32,440 nucleotides of DNA from Candidatus Naiadarchaeum limnaeum. GTDB lineage: Archaea; Undinarchaeota; Undinarchaeia; Undinarchaeales; Naiadarchaeaceae. Positions 6,922 through 14,124 of the stretch are shown here, one piece after another. Below the pieces are notes generated by a model that worked only from the letters and a program-made list of their open reading frames with translations, did no database searches and was not told where the DNA came from. Within the stretch, counting starts at the first letter, position 1. Every line of letters begins with the position of its first letter. The DNA is taken from contig DVAB01000049.1 of the NCBI GenBank assembly GCA_014189685.1, positions 1 to 32,440 of the forward strand, written 5' to 3'. A program made the translations under genes and the position numbers.

Positions 6922-7830
6922 TTAAAGATTTCTTTCGTAAAGTCTTATATTGGGGTTTCTTGTCTCTTTTTTAAACCCAATATTTAGATACATCCCTAGG
7001 GAAGGGGATGCTGTGCCAGCACTTGCAAGCACAGATCTTGTTCGCCTAGATCTTGCCCATTCAATGCTTCTCTTAATTAAGTAGGGCGAAACTCCGCTTT
7101 TAGCCTCATAAACAATTGATGTTCCACTTATCAGAGCACTAAATGGAAAACCGCTTGAGCAAATTACATTCTTTACAAAAGCCACAATTTCTCTCTTGTC
7201 ATTTTCTAATAGGAAAAAGCCATTTTGCTCTGCCCCCCATACTAATTCTTTGTAGAGGTACTCCTGAATCTTCTTTTCAATATTTTCAAACATTAAAGAG
7301 ATAAGCCTTGGCTTATCACTACTTTCAAAGACTTTTTCTCGTAGCCCTGCTGGCGGTTGCAAACTGAGCGGGTGTGGAGGAATTCTATATCTGAGCGTAT
7401 GTCCTTCGTATATTGGCTTAAATCCATAACCATCTAAAAACCCCCAAATATCATCATTTCTCACGATCGGCGAGGTATGCACTTTTTGAATTCCTGCACT
7501 CTTCATTTTGTCGCAAACAAGATCAAATAATTGCACTCCTGCAGTCTCCAAGTAACCTGGATGAATGGCAAAGAAAATTTGTCCAGTGGGTGGGCTCATT
7601 CCCTTATACTCTCGGCTTTGATGTCCTCTGACCGCTCCAACAAATCTTCGCTTATCGTAAGCCACAAAGTGCCAGTCATTATTGTACAATGGGTCGTTTA
7701 AAATAAGCTCTTTGACTGATTTTGGTGTAGTTTCTTGAAAAAATCGGTGGTAGTTATTTGCACTATTATATAAATCAACATAACTTTGCAAATCTTTTTT
7801 TGCATTGAAATTTCTAATTATAACAACCAT
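6922..7830 (-). CDS. GNAT-superfamily protein, probable double-domain acyltransferase
   Basis: 302 residues. The N-terminal half (about 3-150) has GNAT features: the strand VIIRNFNAKKDLQSYVDLYN, then VAYDKRRFVGAVRGHQSR and the IHPGYLETAGVQLFDLVCDKMKSAGIQKVHTSPI segment resembling the acetyl-CoA region, then FLDGYGFKPIYEG. The C-terminal half (about 165-302) repeats the pattern: FLLENDKREIVAFVKNV, then SPYLIKRSIEWARSRRTRS and MYLNIGFKKETRNP. It is the first gene of the maturase operon, with the stop 4 bases before the maturase start. It could acylate the peptide N-terminus or protect the host by modifying the product. Since neither precursor has a lysine, the alpha-amine would be the only obvious amine. 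Substrate unknown. Confidence 0.7.
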   Translation of the reverse strand: MVVIIRNFNAKKDLQSYVDLYNSANNYHRFFQETTPKSVKELILNDPLYNNDWHFVAYDKRRFVGAVRGHQSREYKGMSPPTGQIFFAIHPGYLETAGVQLFDLVCDKMKSAGIQKVHTSPIVRNDDIWGFLDGYGFKPIYEGHTLRYRIPPHPLSLQPPAGLREKVFESSDKPRLISLMFENIEKKIQEYLYKELVWGAEQNGFFLLENDKREIVAFVKNVICSSGFPFSALISGTSIVYEAKSGVSPYLIKRSIEWARSRRTRSVLASAGTASPSLGMYLNIGFKKETRNPNIRLYERNL

Positions 7831-7915
7831 GTGTATAAAATTAAAGTCTACTTCATAATATTTATAGTTTCTATAACAACTTTAATTAATACCATTTTTC
7901 ATTAGGTGTAGTAAT
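7831..7915. promoter_or_regulatory. Divergent promoter region between GNAT-maturase and exporter operons
   Basis: 85 bases separate the two opposed start codons. On the minus strand ATAAATATT (about 7857-7866) lies about 30 bases before the GNAT ATG. On the plus strand TTAATTAATA (about 7882-7891) lies about 25-34 bases before the exporter ATG. The two TATA-like elements lie back to back, so one regulator could control modification and export together. I see no clear palindromic operator. Confidence 0.5.
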
Positions 7916-8668
7916 ATGATAAAAACAACAAACTTAACAAAGAGATACCCTCTGCCTGGAAAAATGGGCTTTGTAACAGCTCTAAACAGAGTGAGCTTAG
8001 AAATTAAAGAAGGAGAAATCTATGGATTAGTTGGCCCAAATGGAGCTGGGAAAACGACCCTTCTAAAAACTATTGCCGGCTTGCTGATCCCGGAGAAAGG
8101 AACAGTTTCTGTTAATGGAAAAGATATTATTGAAGACCGCGAACAAGTGCGTGGCTCAATTGAATTTTTGATGAGTTCTGGTTGGATAATATTTGATTAT
8201 AAACTACCTTTGAATTTCAACCTAAAATATTGGGGAGTGATGCAAGGACTGGGGTTGAATGAAGCTGAGAAAAAGGCAGAGGAAGTGCTTAAACTAATTG
8301 GCCTTGGTGAATATGCAGATGCCTCACCTGAAAACTTATCCGCAGGAATGCGGCAAAAACTAAACATTGCCCGTATTTTACTCACTGAAAAACCAATTTA
8401 CCTTTTGGATGAGCCAACAACTGGTCTTGATGCGGTATCAGCAAATTTTACAAGGAATTTCATTAAGAAGAATTTAAAAAAGCACGACAGAACTATTATC
8501 ATGGCCACGCATAATCTCTGGGAGGCTGAGGAGCTCTGTGACCGGATTGGAATTCTGAATAAAGGAAAGCTGCTCTTCAGTGGCACAATTGCTGAGTTGA
8601 AGAAAAAGCACGGCAAAAAATCGCTGGAGCAGATATTTATGAAACTCGTTGGAGGCACAGAGATATGA
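7916..8668 (+). CDS. ABC transporter ATP-binding protein (exporter type)
   Basis: 250 residues, a complete ABC ATPase. Walker A is GPNGAGKTT (40-48), the signature is LSAGMRQKL (141-149, where LSGGQ is usual), Walker B is IYLLDEPTTGLD (161-172), and the H-loop is in MATHNLWEAEELCDRIG. The order and the C-terminal GTIAELKKKHGKKSLEQIF match the DrrA/CcmA-like ATPases that pair with ABC-2 permeases. It overlaps the permease gene by four bases (ATGA), so the two are translationally coupled. Its place beside the precursor and maturase genes suggests export of, or immunity to, the modified peptide. This is inferred from position only. Confidence 0.93.
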   Translation: MIKTTNLTKRYPLPGKMGFVTALNRVSLEIKEGEIYGLVGPNGAGKTTLLKTIAGLLIPEKGTVSVNGKDIIEDREQVRGSIEFLMSSGWIIFDYKLPLNFNLKYWGVMQGLGLNEAEKKAEEVLKLIGLGEYADASPENLSAGMRQKLNIARILLTEKPIYLLDEPTTGLDAVSANFTRNFIKKNLKKHDRTIIMATHNLWEAEELCDRIGILNKGKLLFSGTIAELKKKHGKKSLEQIFMKLVGGTEI

Positions 8669-9486
8669 GATTGCTTGATATCCTTTACATAAACACTTTA
8701 AGGTCTCTTAAGCTGTGGCTCAGGTTTAGAGTTAGCTTTGCCACATCCATTGTTGCAATGATCGCAAACATAGCAATCTTTTTCTTTTTGGGAATGGCTT
8801 TTGGGAATGCCGCAAATTCTGCAGTTGCTATTTATGGAACAACATTCTTCTCATTTGTACTTGTTGGAATTGCTTTTAATCAATATGCGCTTATGGCAGT
8901 AAATGACTACTTAAGGATTATACGAACCGCTTATTTCTCAAACTGGATGGAAATACTTCTTTCTTCAAGAACAATGGGATATTACTTGCTTTCAACCATT
9001 GTATGGAGCTTTATTTTGACAACTTTTAATCTCATACTCTATCTTGTTTTTGGGGTTTTTTTGTTTGGCGCAAACTTAATTTTCCCACCAAATTGGTGGA
9101 TGATTTTTGTTATACTCTTTCTTACAATTATTAGCTTATCTGGGATTGGGCTTCTTGGAGCTGCTGTTTTTTTAAGAGGAGCCAAAGGAGATCTTGAGCC
9201 AATAACATGGCTTACCGGAATATTTGCCGCTCTTGTTGCAGGTGTTTACTATCCAATTGAAAAACTGCCCGCGATTGTACAAACAATTTCAAAATTTTTG
9301 CCACACACTTACGCTCTCAGGGGGGTAAGATTGATTTTGCTGCAAGGCGCAGGGGGCGGGGAGATTTTTTCTATAATAGTTTATTTAGCACTTTTCTCAA
9401 TTGTTTTGTTTCCACTTGGTTACTTTCTTTTCATAAAAAGCTTAAAAAAAGCTGAGCGTGAAGGTACGCTAGTCCGCTGGGCTTAG
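8665..9486 (+). CDS. ABC-2 type transporter permease
   Basis: 273 residues with about six hydrophobic segments (near 22-47, 55-75, 108-132, 146-172, 184-200 and 238-262), the layout of ABC-2 permeases. The stretch LTGIFAALVAGVYYPIEKLPAIVQTISKFLPHTYALRGVR, split here by description only, is typical of the family (the YYPIEKLP and LPHTYALRGVR parts). It is coupled to the ATPase gene by a four-base overlap. Its stop lies only 13 bases before the guaAB remnant, so it is the last gene of the island. Confidence 0.9.
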   Translation: MRLLDILYINTLRSLKLWLRFRVSFATSIVAMIANIAIFFFLGMAFGNAANSAVAIYGTTFFSFVLVGIAFNQYALMAVNDYLRIIRTAYFSNWMEILLSSRTMGYYLLSTIVWSFILTTFNLILYLVFGVFLFGANLIFPPNWWMIFVILFLTIISLSGIGLLGAAVFLRGAKGDLEPITWLTGIFAALVAGVYYPIEKLPAIVQTISKFLPHTYALRGVRLILLQGAGGGEIFSIIVYLALFSIVLFPLGYFLFIKSLKKAEREGTLVRWA

Positions 9487-9499
9487 TATTCTGTGGGAA

Positions 9500-9565
9500 A
9501 GGAATATTAACCGCGTTGTATACGATATCACTAACAAACCGCCAAGCACAATTGAGTGGGGATAA
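9500..9565 (+). pseudogene. Displaced 3' end of a guaAB gene (right island boundary)
   Basis: Reads RNINRVVYDITNKPPSTIEWG plus TAA in frame, split here as RNINRVVY then DITNKPPSTIEWG. It matches the end of guaAB at 5010-5075: 18 consecutive residues are identical but many codons differ silently (47 of 66 bases the same). Similarity fades upstream of 9500, and no GMP synthase catalytic part remains. The TAA is one base before the next gene's ATG, as in an operon, so this looks like the original guaAB end, cut off by an insertion. Confidence 0.8.
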
Positions 9566-9566
9566 A

Positions 9567-10649
9567 ATGCCAGACGATTTCAGAGCAACTACTTTGGGAG
9601 GACTTTTTGTCCCAATTACAATGCTATATTCTAATTTAATAGCCGTGCTCATGGCACGATTTTTGAGTCTGAGAAGAAAAAAAGCTCATGCATATTTGGG
9701 AAGAAAGGAAATTTTCGATGCACTTGATAGACTTAAAACTGAGAGAGAATATATTGGATTTATAAGAAACTTTAGAAAAGATGTTTTCGATCCGTTTAAA
9801 GAATTATTATTTACAGCGCGCGAAGGCGTTTATACACAGATTCCGCGCAAACAATTGGCAACATTTTATCAGGAGTTCAATCTTGGCGGTCTTTACTATC
9901 CACGCTTTCAATTCGTATCTGGACGAGAGGAGGTTATTGGAAGCGAAGAGTACAAACCAGAAGCACTTGTAGAAGTAGAAAGAATAAAGGATGTTGAACT
10001 GGGCAAAATAATTAAAGAGCACAGTGTCCTTATTGACAAAATATTACGGCGTGCGCTATTTTCAAAAGAAAGAGACCTCATTGTTGCAGATCTTGTTTTT
10101 GCGTCAGGCACATATATTGTTGCGCGCATGTCAACTGAAGACATATATTTTACCATGAACAGGCTTCTTGGCGCTTATAGAACAAAGCCTTGGGCATCGC
10201 AATTTGCTCCATTTACTTATGCACTTACTATCAAACCAAATGATGTTGAAGTCGATATTGACACTTCAACAACAAAAATCTTTAAAGCTAAATATCGGTC
10301 AATAAGAAAGGAAGTAAAACGATACTTTAGGGTGAAAGGAGCAATAAAAAAAGTGCAAAGGATTTTGAGCAGCCGCGAATTAGGGAAAAAATTCTATCTC
10401 CAGCTTTCATATGCCCCCTCAAAAGAAAGAAATAAGAAAGGGGAAATGATAGTTCTAATAGCTTTTACTCCTCCAATTTCCAGGTTTGCGCGCGGAAATG
10501 ATTGGGATATCTTAAGGAATTTAAGCTTATCAGAACTTATGGGAACTTTTGATGGGATAGCTGATGTAATTTTTGAGCTGAAGGAAGAAATCCTCGGTGC
10601 ATTCGACCCAATTGATTTGAGCCGGCACTTGGAGGAATATTTTAAATGA
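9567..10649 (+). CDS. Conserved-looking protein of unknown function in the GMP synthase operon
   Basis: 360 residues from an ATG one base after the guaAB remnant's stop. A TTG start at 9516 would lie inside that remnant in another frame and is unlikely. One hydrophobic stretch, GGLFVPITMLYSNLIAVLMA, near residues 11-30 may anchor it; the rest is charged and mixed alpha/beta, with basic stretches such as KAKYRSIRKEVKRYFRVKGA. It ends SRHLEEYFK and overlaps guaAA by four bases, so it is translationally coupled to it. The original order guaAB - this gene - guaAA suggests a link to GMP synthesis or simple co-transcription. I recognise no domain. Confidence 0.8.
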   Translation: MPDDFRATTLGGLFVPITMLYSNLIAVLMARFLSLRRKKAHAYLGRKEIFDALDRLKTEREYIGFIRNFRKDVFDPFKELLFTAREGVYTQIPRKQLATFYQEFNLGGLYYPRFQFVSGREEVIGSEEYKPEALVEVERIKDVELGKIIKEHSVLIDKILRRALFSKERDLIVADLVFASGTYIVARMSTEDIYFTMNRLLGAYRTKPWASQFAPFTYALTIKPNDVEVDIDTSTTKIFKAKYRSIRKEVKRYFRVKGAIKKVQRILSSRELGKKFYLQLSYAPSKERNKKGEMIVLIAFTPPISRFARGNDWDILRNLSLSELMGTFDGIADVIFELKEEILGAFDPIDLSRHLEEYFK

Positions 10650-11230
10650 AAATAATTGTAATTGACAACGGCAGCCAATATACACACAGAATTTACAGAA
10701 CTCTTCAGGACTTAAAAGTTGAAACAAAAATTGTTCCAAACACAACTCCTTTGGAGCAAATCAAAGATGCGGATGCTCTTTGTTTTTCCGGAAGCGGAGG
10801 GCTAGTAAGCCAGGGAGCTTCTATGGGAAATTGTCCAATTTATTTGGAAAAATTCAAAGGCCCAATTTTAGGAATGTGCGCAGGCCATCAATTAATAGGG
10901 GAATTTTTTGGTGGAAAAGTTCGCTCAGCATCTGAATCAGATAGCGGGACTCCAGAATATGGAAAAACAGAAATAATAATTGACAAGCATGAGGGTTTGT
11001 TTAAAGGATTGCCTGTAAAATTTGCTGTTTGGGAATCACACAATGATGAAGTTTCAGAAATTTCTCCTGAATTAGAACTTTTGGCGCATTCAGATACTTG
11101 CGCTTTTGAAGCAATTAAACATATTTCTAGGCCGATTTACGGAGTTCAGTTCCATCCAGAAGTCCAGCACTCTCAATTTGGCCGCGAAATCTATGCAAAT
11201 TTTGTGCATATAGCAAAAACTTATAAATAA
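10646..11230 (+). CDS. guaAA: GMP synthase subunit A (glutamine amidotransferase)
   Basis: 194 residues, a class I glutamine amidotransferase that feeds ammonia to the guaAB subunit. The nucleophile Cys78 is in ILGMCAGHQLIG, and the His/Glu pair is H170 and E172 in GVQFHPEVQHS. The N-terminus, IIVIDNGSQYTHRIYRTL, is typical of archaeal GuaA glutaminases, and the length fits the stand-alone subunit. It is translationally coupled to the unknown gene upstream and lies far from its partner subunit at 4116-5075. Confidence 0.96.
   Translation: MKIIVIDNGSQYTHRIYRTLQDLKVETKIVPNTTPLEQIKDADALCFSGSGGLVSQGASMGNCPIYLEKFKGPILGMCAGHQLIGEFFGGKVRSASESDSGTPEYGKTEIIIDKHEGLFKGLPVKFAVWESHNDEVSEISPELELLAHSDTCAFEAIKHISRPIYGVQFHPEVQHSQFGREIYANFVHIAKTYK
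11219..11229 (+). promoter_or_regulatory. TATA box for the 11250 gene
   Basis: ACTTATAAATA lies inside the last codons of guaAA, 21-31 bases before the ATG at 11250. This suggests the small membrane gene has its own leaderless promoter. Confidence 0.5.
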
Positions 11231-11249
11231 CAAATTGTTAGTTCTCCTG

Positions 11250-11537
11250 ATGGAAGATTCGCAACTGGCATTCGTGCTTGGACTGGTAAATGGAATTATA
11301 GCACTATTGGCAGCGGTTTTCTATGGAATCCTAACTTTAGGGTTTTCAACGACACTTGGAGTTTTTATTAGTATTTTCTATCTGATAGCAGCCATTCTAT
11401 TGTTAGTTGGCGCATTCCAAGCAAAAGGCGGAAAAGCAAGTCCTGCCTGGATTCTGCTCATGATAGGCGGGATACTTACCCTGATAATTGGAATCCTTGG
11501 AATAGTCGCGGCCATGAAAGCACGAAATCTGAGATAA
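11250..11537 (+). CDS. Small multi-spanning membrane protein
   Basis: 95 residues from ATG 11250 (MEDSQLAFVLG). A TTG at 11235 is possible but would put a hydrophobic MLVLL before the charged MEDS. There are about three hydrophobic helices: residues 5-27, 32-54 and 65-86, the last ending VAAMKARNLR, with a short polar loop QAKGGKASPA between the second and third. Glycine is frequent in the helices. It resembles general small archaeal membrane proteins; no family is recognised. Confidence 0.75.
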   Translation: MEDSQLAFVLGLVNGIIALLAAVFYGILTLGFSTTLGVFISIFYLIAAILLLVGAFQAKGGKASPAWILLMIGGILTLIIGILGIVAAMKARNLR

Positions 11538-11584
11538 GCATAGGGTAAAGTTAAAATACTTCTTGAAGGACTTATTTTACTACT

Positions 11585-12082
11585 ATGGAAGCTCGAATTA
11601 AAAATATTGAAACCCACGTCAAAAATATTTTTGTTATTGACACTAAAGCAAAAATCCTGCTTCTAGTACTAACAGGCGCAGCCTCAACTTTTATTATCTC
11701 AATTTTGCTCTCAACAACTTATATTGGAATTCCTGCGCTTGCACTGATTCCTTTTTCACTCCTTTTGTTTGCAGCCGCTGCTCTAATTGAGAGACATGAA
11801 TACAGGGTGGGCTCATTTTATGCGATATTTGCAGGAATTGTTATTTTTCCCATCGGCGGATTTTTAGCTGTGTGGGGCGGATTTCATGCTTACAGATATC
11901 ATCCCCTACATCACCTTAAAAAATTGGTAAAGGATTTAAATGCACGGCCAGAGTTAGTTGATTGGATAAAAAGGCGCCTAGATCGCGGCTATATGGATGA
12001 TTATTTGAGGCATGTTCTCTATATTCACGGCTACAAAAAAGAAATTATTGATGCTGCTTTCAAAAAAATTATGAGCGGCTAA
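11585..12082 (+). CDS. Membrane protein of unknown function with C-terminal amphipathic region
   Basis: 165 residues with three hydrophobic segments near residues 23-43, 47-66 and 78-98. A cytoplasmic-looking C-terminal part follows (YHPLHHLKKLVKDLNARPEL, then WIKRRLDRGYMDDYLRHVLY and EIIDAAFKKIMSG). The C-terminal part looks like a short helix-turn-helix or bundle. A TATA-like AAGTTAAAATACT at 11547-11559 lies about 26 bases before the ATG, giving a leaderless transcript. I do not recognise the family. Confidence 0.75.
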   Translation: MEARIKNIETHVKNIFVIDTKAKILLLVLTGAASTFIISILLSTTYIGIPALALIPFSLLLFAAAALIERHEYRVGSFYAIFAGIVIFPIGGFLAVWGGFHAYRYHPLHHLKKLVKDLNARPELVDWIKRRLDRGYMDDYLRHVLYIHGYKKEIIDAAFKKIMSG

Positions 12083-12087
12083 ACCGA

Positions 12088-12098
12088 ATATTTAAATA
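12088..12098 (+). promoter_or_regulatory. TATA box for the PKD surface protein
   Basis: ATATTTAAATA lies 25-35 bases before the ATG at 12123, with no Shine-Dalgarno sequence near the start. It fits a leaderless archaeal promoter. Confidence 0.55.
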
Positions 12099-12122
12099 CT
12101 TAGTTATTCACAGTTTAAGATT

Positions 12123-13277
12123 ATGCGCGCAAATAAAGGTTTTTTAAGCAGCACAATGTCTAGACTAGTCCTAGCTGTTATTTTAGCCGGTTTTGTAGTT
12201 GGGGTTGCAGCCTTCGGACCTGGCCCAACTCTATATGCAATTCAAAAAGGAAAGCAAGTTCAGGCAAATGCAGGCCCTGATCAGACTGTTATGCTTAACA
12301 ATCCTGTTGTTCTAAGCGGAGGAAATTCAAAAGCAGTTGAGGGGCAGAAAATTATAAAATATAATTGGCGCATAGTGTCCCCTTCACTAAAAGGACCGAA
12401 AGAGTTTAGTGGGGTTGTTTACAAATTTACTCCTGAAAAAACTGGCAATTACATGGCGCAGCTCACTGTAATTACTGACAAAGGAGCTCGCGATACTGAT
12501 TTTGCTTTTATTACAGTGCGCGCAAAAGGCCAGGAAGGAGTTTCGAGAGCAATTTATGCAAAAGTCGCAAATAGATACTGCGCTCCAAGTAAAGAGTGCT
12601 CAATTGGCTGGACAGTCGCTGCGGTTGAGGGAACAGTAAAGCAGTACACAATTGATTTTGGAGATGGGAAAACAGAGACAAAGGAGATTTCAGAAAAAAG
12701 GATATCAACAACAAGTAAGCATACTTATGAAAAAGAAGGAACTTATAATTTCAAACTCACTGTTACATCAAGTACAAAAGAGGTTTCAGAGGCAAGCGCA
12801 ACAATAAAAGTTACAACAGCAACATCATTACCAACACCATCAAAAGAAATCATATCTCCTGAGCCAATAGTTCCTCTTCCAATTCCCCCCAAGAAATCTC
12901 CACTACCGCCTTATGATGTACCCGAGCCACAAGTTCTATTGAAAGTCAGTATATTAGCTCCTACAGAAGCAAGTCCAAAAGATTGGATTAAAGGCGCTAT
13001 ACGCCATATTAAATTTAAAGTAATTTACAAGAACACTTTAGTGCGCTCTGGGTTAACTCTTGAAAACCTAAAAGCAATATTAGATGGAAAAGAGCTAGTA
13101 GAGAAATTTGGCCCAACATTTGATTCAACAGCAGATGCTTGGGAGTTGCTTGTAAGAACTCCTGATATGGGAACAACCTTTGATAAATTTGACTTAACCC
13201 TCAAAGTAAACTATCTGACAGAAACAGGGAGCGATACAGAGAGAGATGCAGTTAATTACATGCTCCCTCCTAAATAA
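12123..13277 (+). CDS. Exported protein with two PKD-type domains
   Basis: 384 residues. An N-terminal anchor (residues 13-32, RLVLAVILAGFVVGVAAFG) is followed by a first PKD domain (about 45-135: ANAGPDQTVMLNNPVVLSGG, then YNWRIVS, YKFTPEKTGNYMAQLTV). A second PKD-like domain spans about 140-240 (YTIDFGDGKTETKE, HTYEKEGTYNFKLTVTSST). Then comes a proline-rich linker (about 242-272) and a C-terminal beta-rich domain (about 273-384) not recognised. PKD domains are extracellular beta-sandwiches used in binding. The two cysteines in NRYCAPSKECSIGW may form a disulfide. The protein is probably membrane-anchored and faces outside. Confidence 0.85.
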   Translation: MRANKGFLSSTMSRLVLAVILAGFVVGVAAFGPGPTLYAIQKGKQVQANAGPDQTVMLNNPVVLSGGNSKAVEGQKIIKYNWRIVSPSLKGPKEFSGVVYKFTPEKTGNYMAQLTVITDKGARDTDFAFITVRAKGQEGVSRAIYAKVANRYCAPSKECSIGWTVAAVEGTVKQYTIDFGDGKTETKEISEKRISTTSKHTYEKEGTYNFKLTVTSSTKEVSEASATIKVTTATSLPTPSKEIISPEPIVPLPIPPKKSPLPPYDVPEPQVLLKVSILAPTEASPKDWIKGAIRHIKFKVIYKNTLVRSGLTLENLKAILDGKELVEKFGPTFDSTADAWELLVRTPDMGTTFDKFDLTLKVNYLTETGSDTERDAVNYMLPPK

Positions 13278-13330
13278 TATTTCTATAATCTATTTATAGG
13301 AACTAACTTATTCTTTATTTGTTAAAATTC

Positions 13331-13405
13331 GGGCCCATAGTCTAGCGGTATGATGCCACTCTCACACAGTGGAGGCCGCAGGTTCGAATCCTGCTGGGCC
13401 CACCA
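13331..13405 (+). tRNA. tRNA-Val (anticodon CAC), CCA encoded
   Basis: A full cloverleaf. The acceptor stem GGGCCCA pairs with TGGGCCC, the D-loop is AGCGGTA, the anticodon stem is CCACT/AGTGG with loop CTCACAC (anticodon CAC, reading GUG), the variable loop has five bases, and the T arm is GCAGG-TTCGAAT-CCTGC. The discriminator A is followed by an encoded CCA (13403-13405). The D-stem is weak (G-U and U-U pairs), which is normal for this short D-loop form. No intron. A TATA-like TATTTATAGG lies about 32-40 bases upstream (13291-13300). Confidence 0.95.
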
Positions 13406-13441
13406 CAAAATATTATATATTATATAAGCTACACTTATCTT

Positions 13442-13939
13442 ATGACAGAGGATTTTTTAGCAAAATTTTTAGAAGAAAAAAACGAAGAACTCAAAGAACA
13501 AATTGATCAGGCACGTGAATTCTATATGCAAAAGCGATACAGCGAAGCAAGTGCTCTCTGTGCTATTATATTGTCTGATTATCCAAATGATATTGACACT
13601 CTTTTACTTCAAGGTCTTTGTTTTAAAAAACAAGGGAATTTAGAAGTTGCTATAAAAGATTTTTTTGATAAGATTCTTGAGCTTGCCGAAATTATTAGAG
13701 ATAAAGATGTAAAAAGCAAGGTTAAAGAGGCAGCTATGCTTAATAAAGCAAATTGCCTTCTTGAATTAGGATATTTAGATGGAGCGCTTAATCTTTACAA
13801 TAGAGTACTGAGAATTAATCCAAGGCAATGGCACGCGATGTATGGCAAACAAAGGGTATATGCAAAAAACTTGCAAATTGCTTTAGCTCAAGAATGGAGT
13901 CATAAGGCTGAACTAACAAAAAAGAGGTATCCTGAATAA
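13442..13939 (+). CDS. TPR-repeat protein
   Basis: 165 residues, probably cytoplasmic. There are at least two TPR-like helix pairs: residues 19-55 (ARE-FYMQKRYSEASALCAII, then YPNDIDTLLLQGLCFKKQGN) and about 95-140 (AAMLNKANCLLELGYLDGAL, then NLYNRVLRINPRQWHAMYGK). TPRs bind partner proteins; the partner is not known. The leader is very AT-rich (TATTATATATTATATAAG at 13411-13428) and provides a TATA element about 16-30 bases before the ATG. The gene ends 4 bases before a small cysteine-rich gene that is probably co-transcribed. Confidence 0.85.
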   Translation: MTEDFLAKFLEEKNEELKEQIDQAREFYMQKRYSEASALCAIILSDYPNDIDTLLLQGLCFKKQGNLEVAIKDFFDKILELAEIIRDKDVKSKVKEAAMLNKANCLLELGYLDGALNLYNRVLRINPRQWHAMYGKQRVYAKNLQIALAQEWSHKAELTKKRYPE

Positions 13940-13943
13940 AAAC

Positions 13944-14111
13944 ATGCCAACTTGTATCACTTGCTCCACAGAAACAACAGAAGGGTTGAGTTGCTCTACC
14001 TGTGGCAATCCAGTCCACAAATCCTGCTCCAAAATGTTCAACAACAAAAGATACTGCAAAAAGGATGCGCGCAAGGAAAGAAAGATTTATGATTTGGCGC
14101 GCGGGCTTTAA
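13944..14111 (+). CDS. Small cysteine-rich (zinc-ribbon-like) protein, 55 residues
   Basis: A 55-codon ORF from ATG to TAA, four bases after the TPR gene. It encodes MPTCITCSTE, then LSCSTCGNPVHKSCSKMF and YCKKDARKERKIYD. The seven cysteines and one histidine lie in CxxC, CxxC, HxxxC and YC spacing, which fits a double-zinc treble-clef or RING/FYVE-like finger that binds two zinc ions. The C-terminus is basic. The gene is too short for most gene finders, but its organised cysteine pattern and operon position support it. Its function may be tied to the TPR protein (inference). Confidence 0.75.
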   Translation: MPTCITCSTETTEGLSCSTCGNPVHKSCSKMFNNKRYCKKDARKERKIYDLARGL

Positions 14112-14124
14112 TTTTTTATAGACT

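Noticed and set aside
5076-9499. Integrase or transposase belonging to the island
   Set aside because: All frames between the repeats are accounted for by precursors, maturase, GNAT and exporter; no recombinase motifs were seen.
9516-9566. TTG start giving the 9567 protein 17 more residues
   Set aside because: That stretch is the guaAB remnant read in another frame, and the ATG at 9567 sits one base after the remnant stop, as expected of an operon.
12511-12714. Minus-strand frames opposite the surface and ribosomal genes
   Set aside because: They lack start signals and sensible composition and overlap clear genes in full; they are chance frames.
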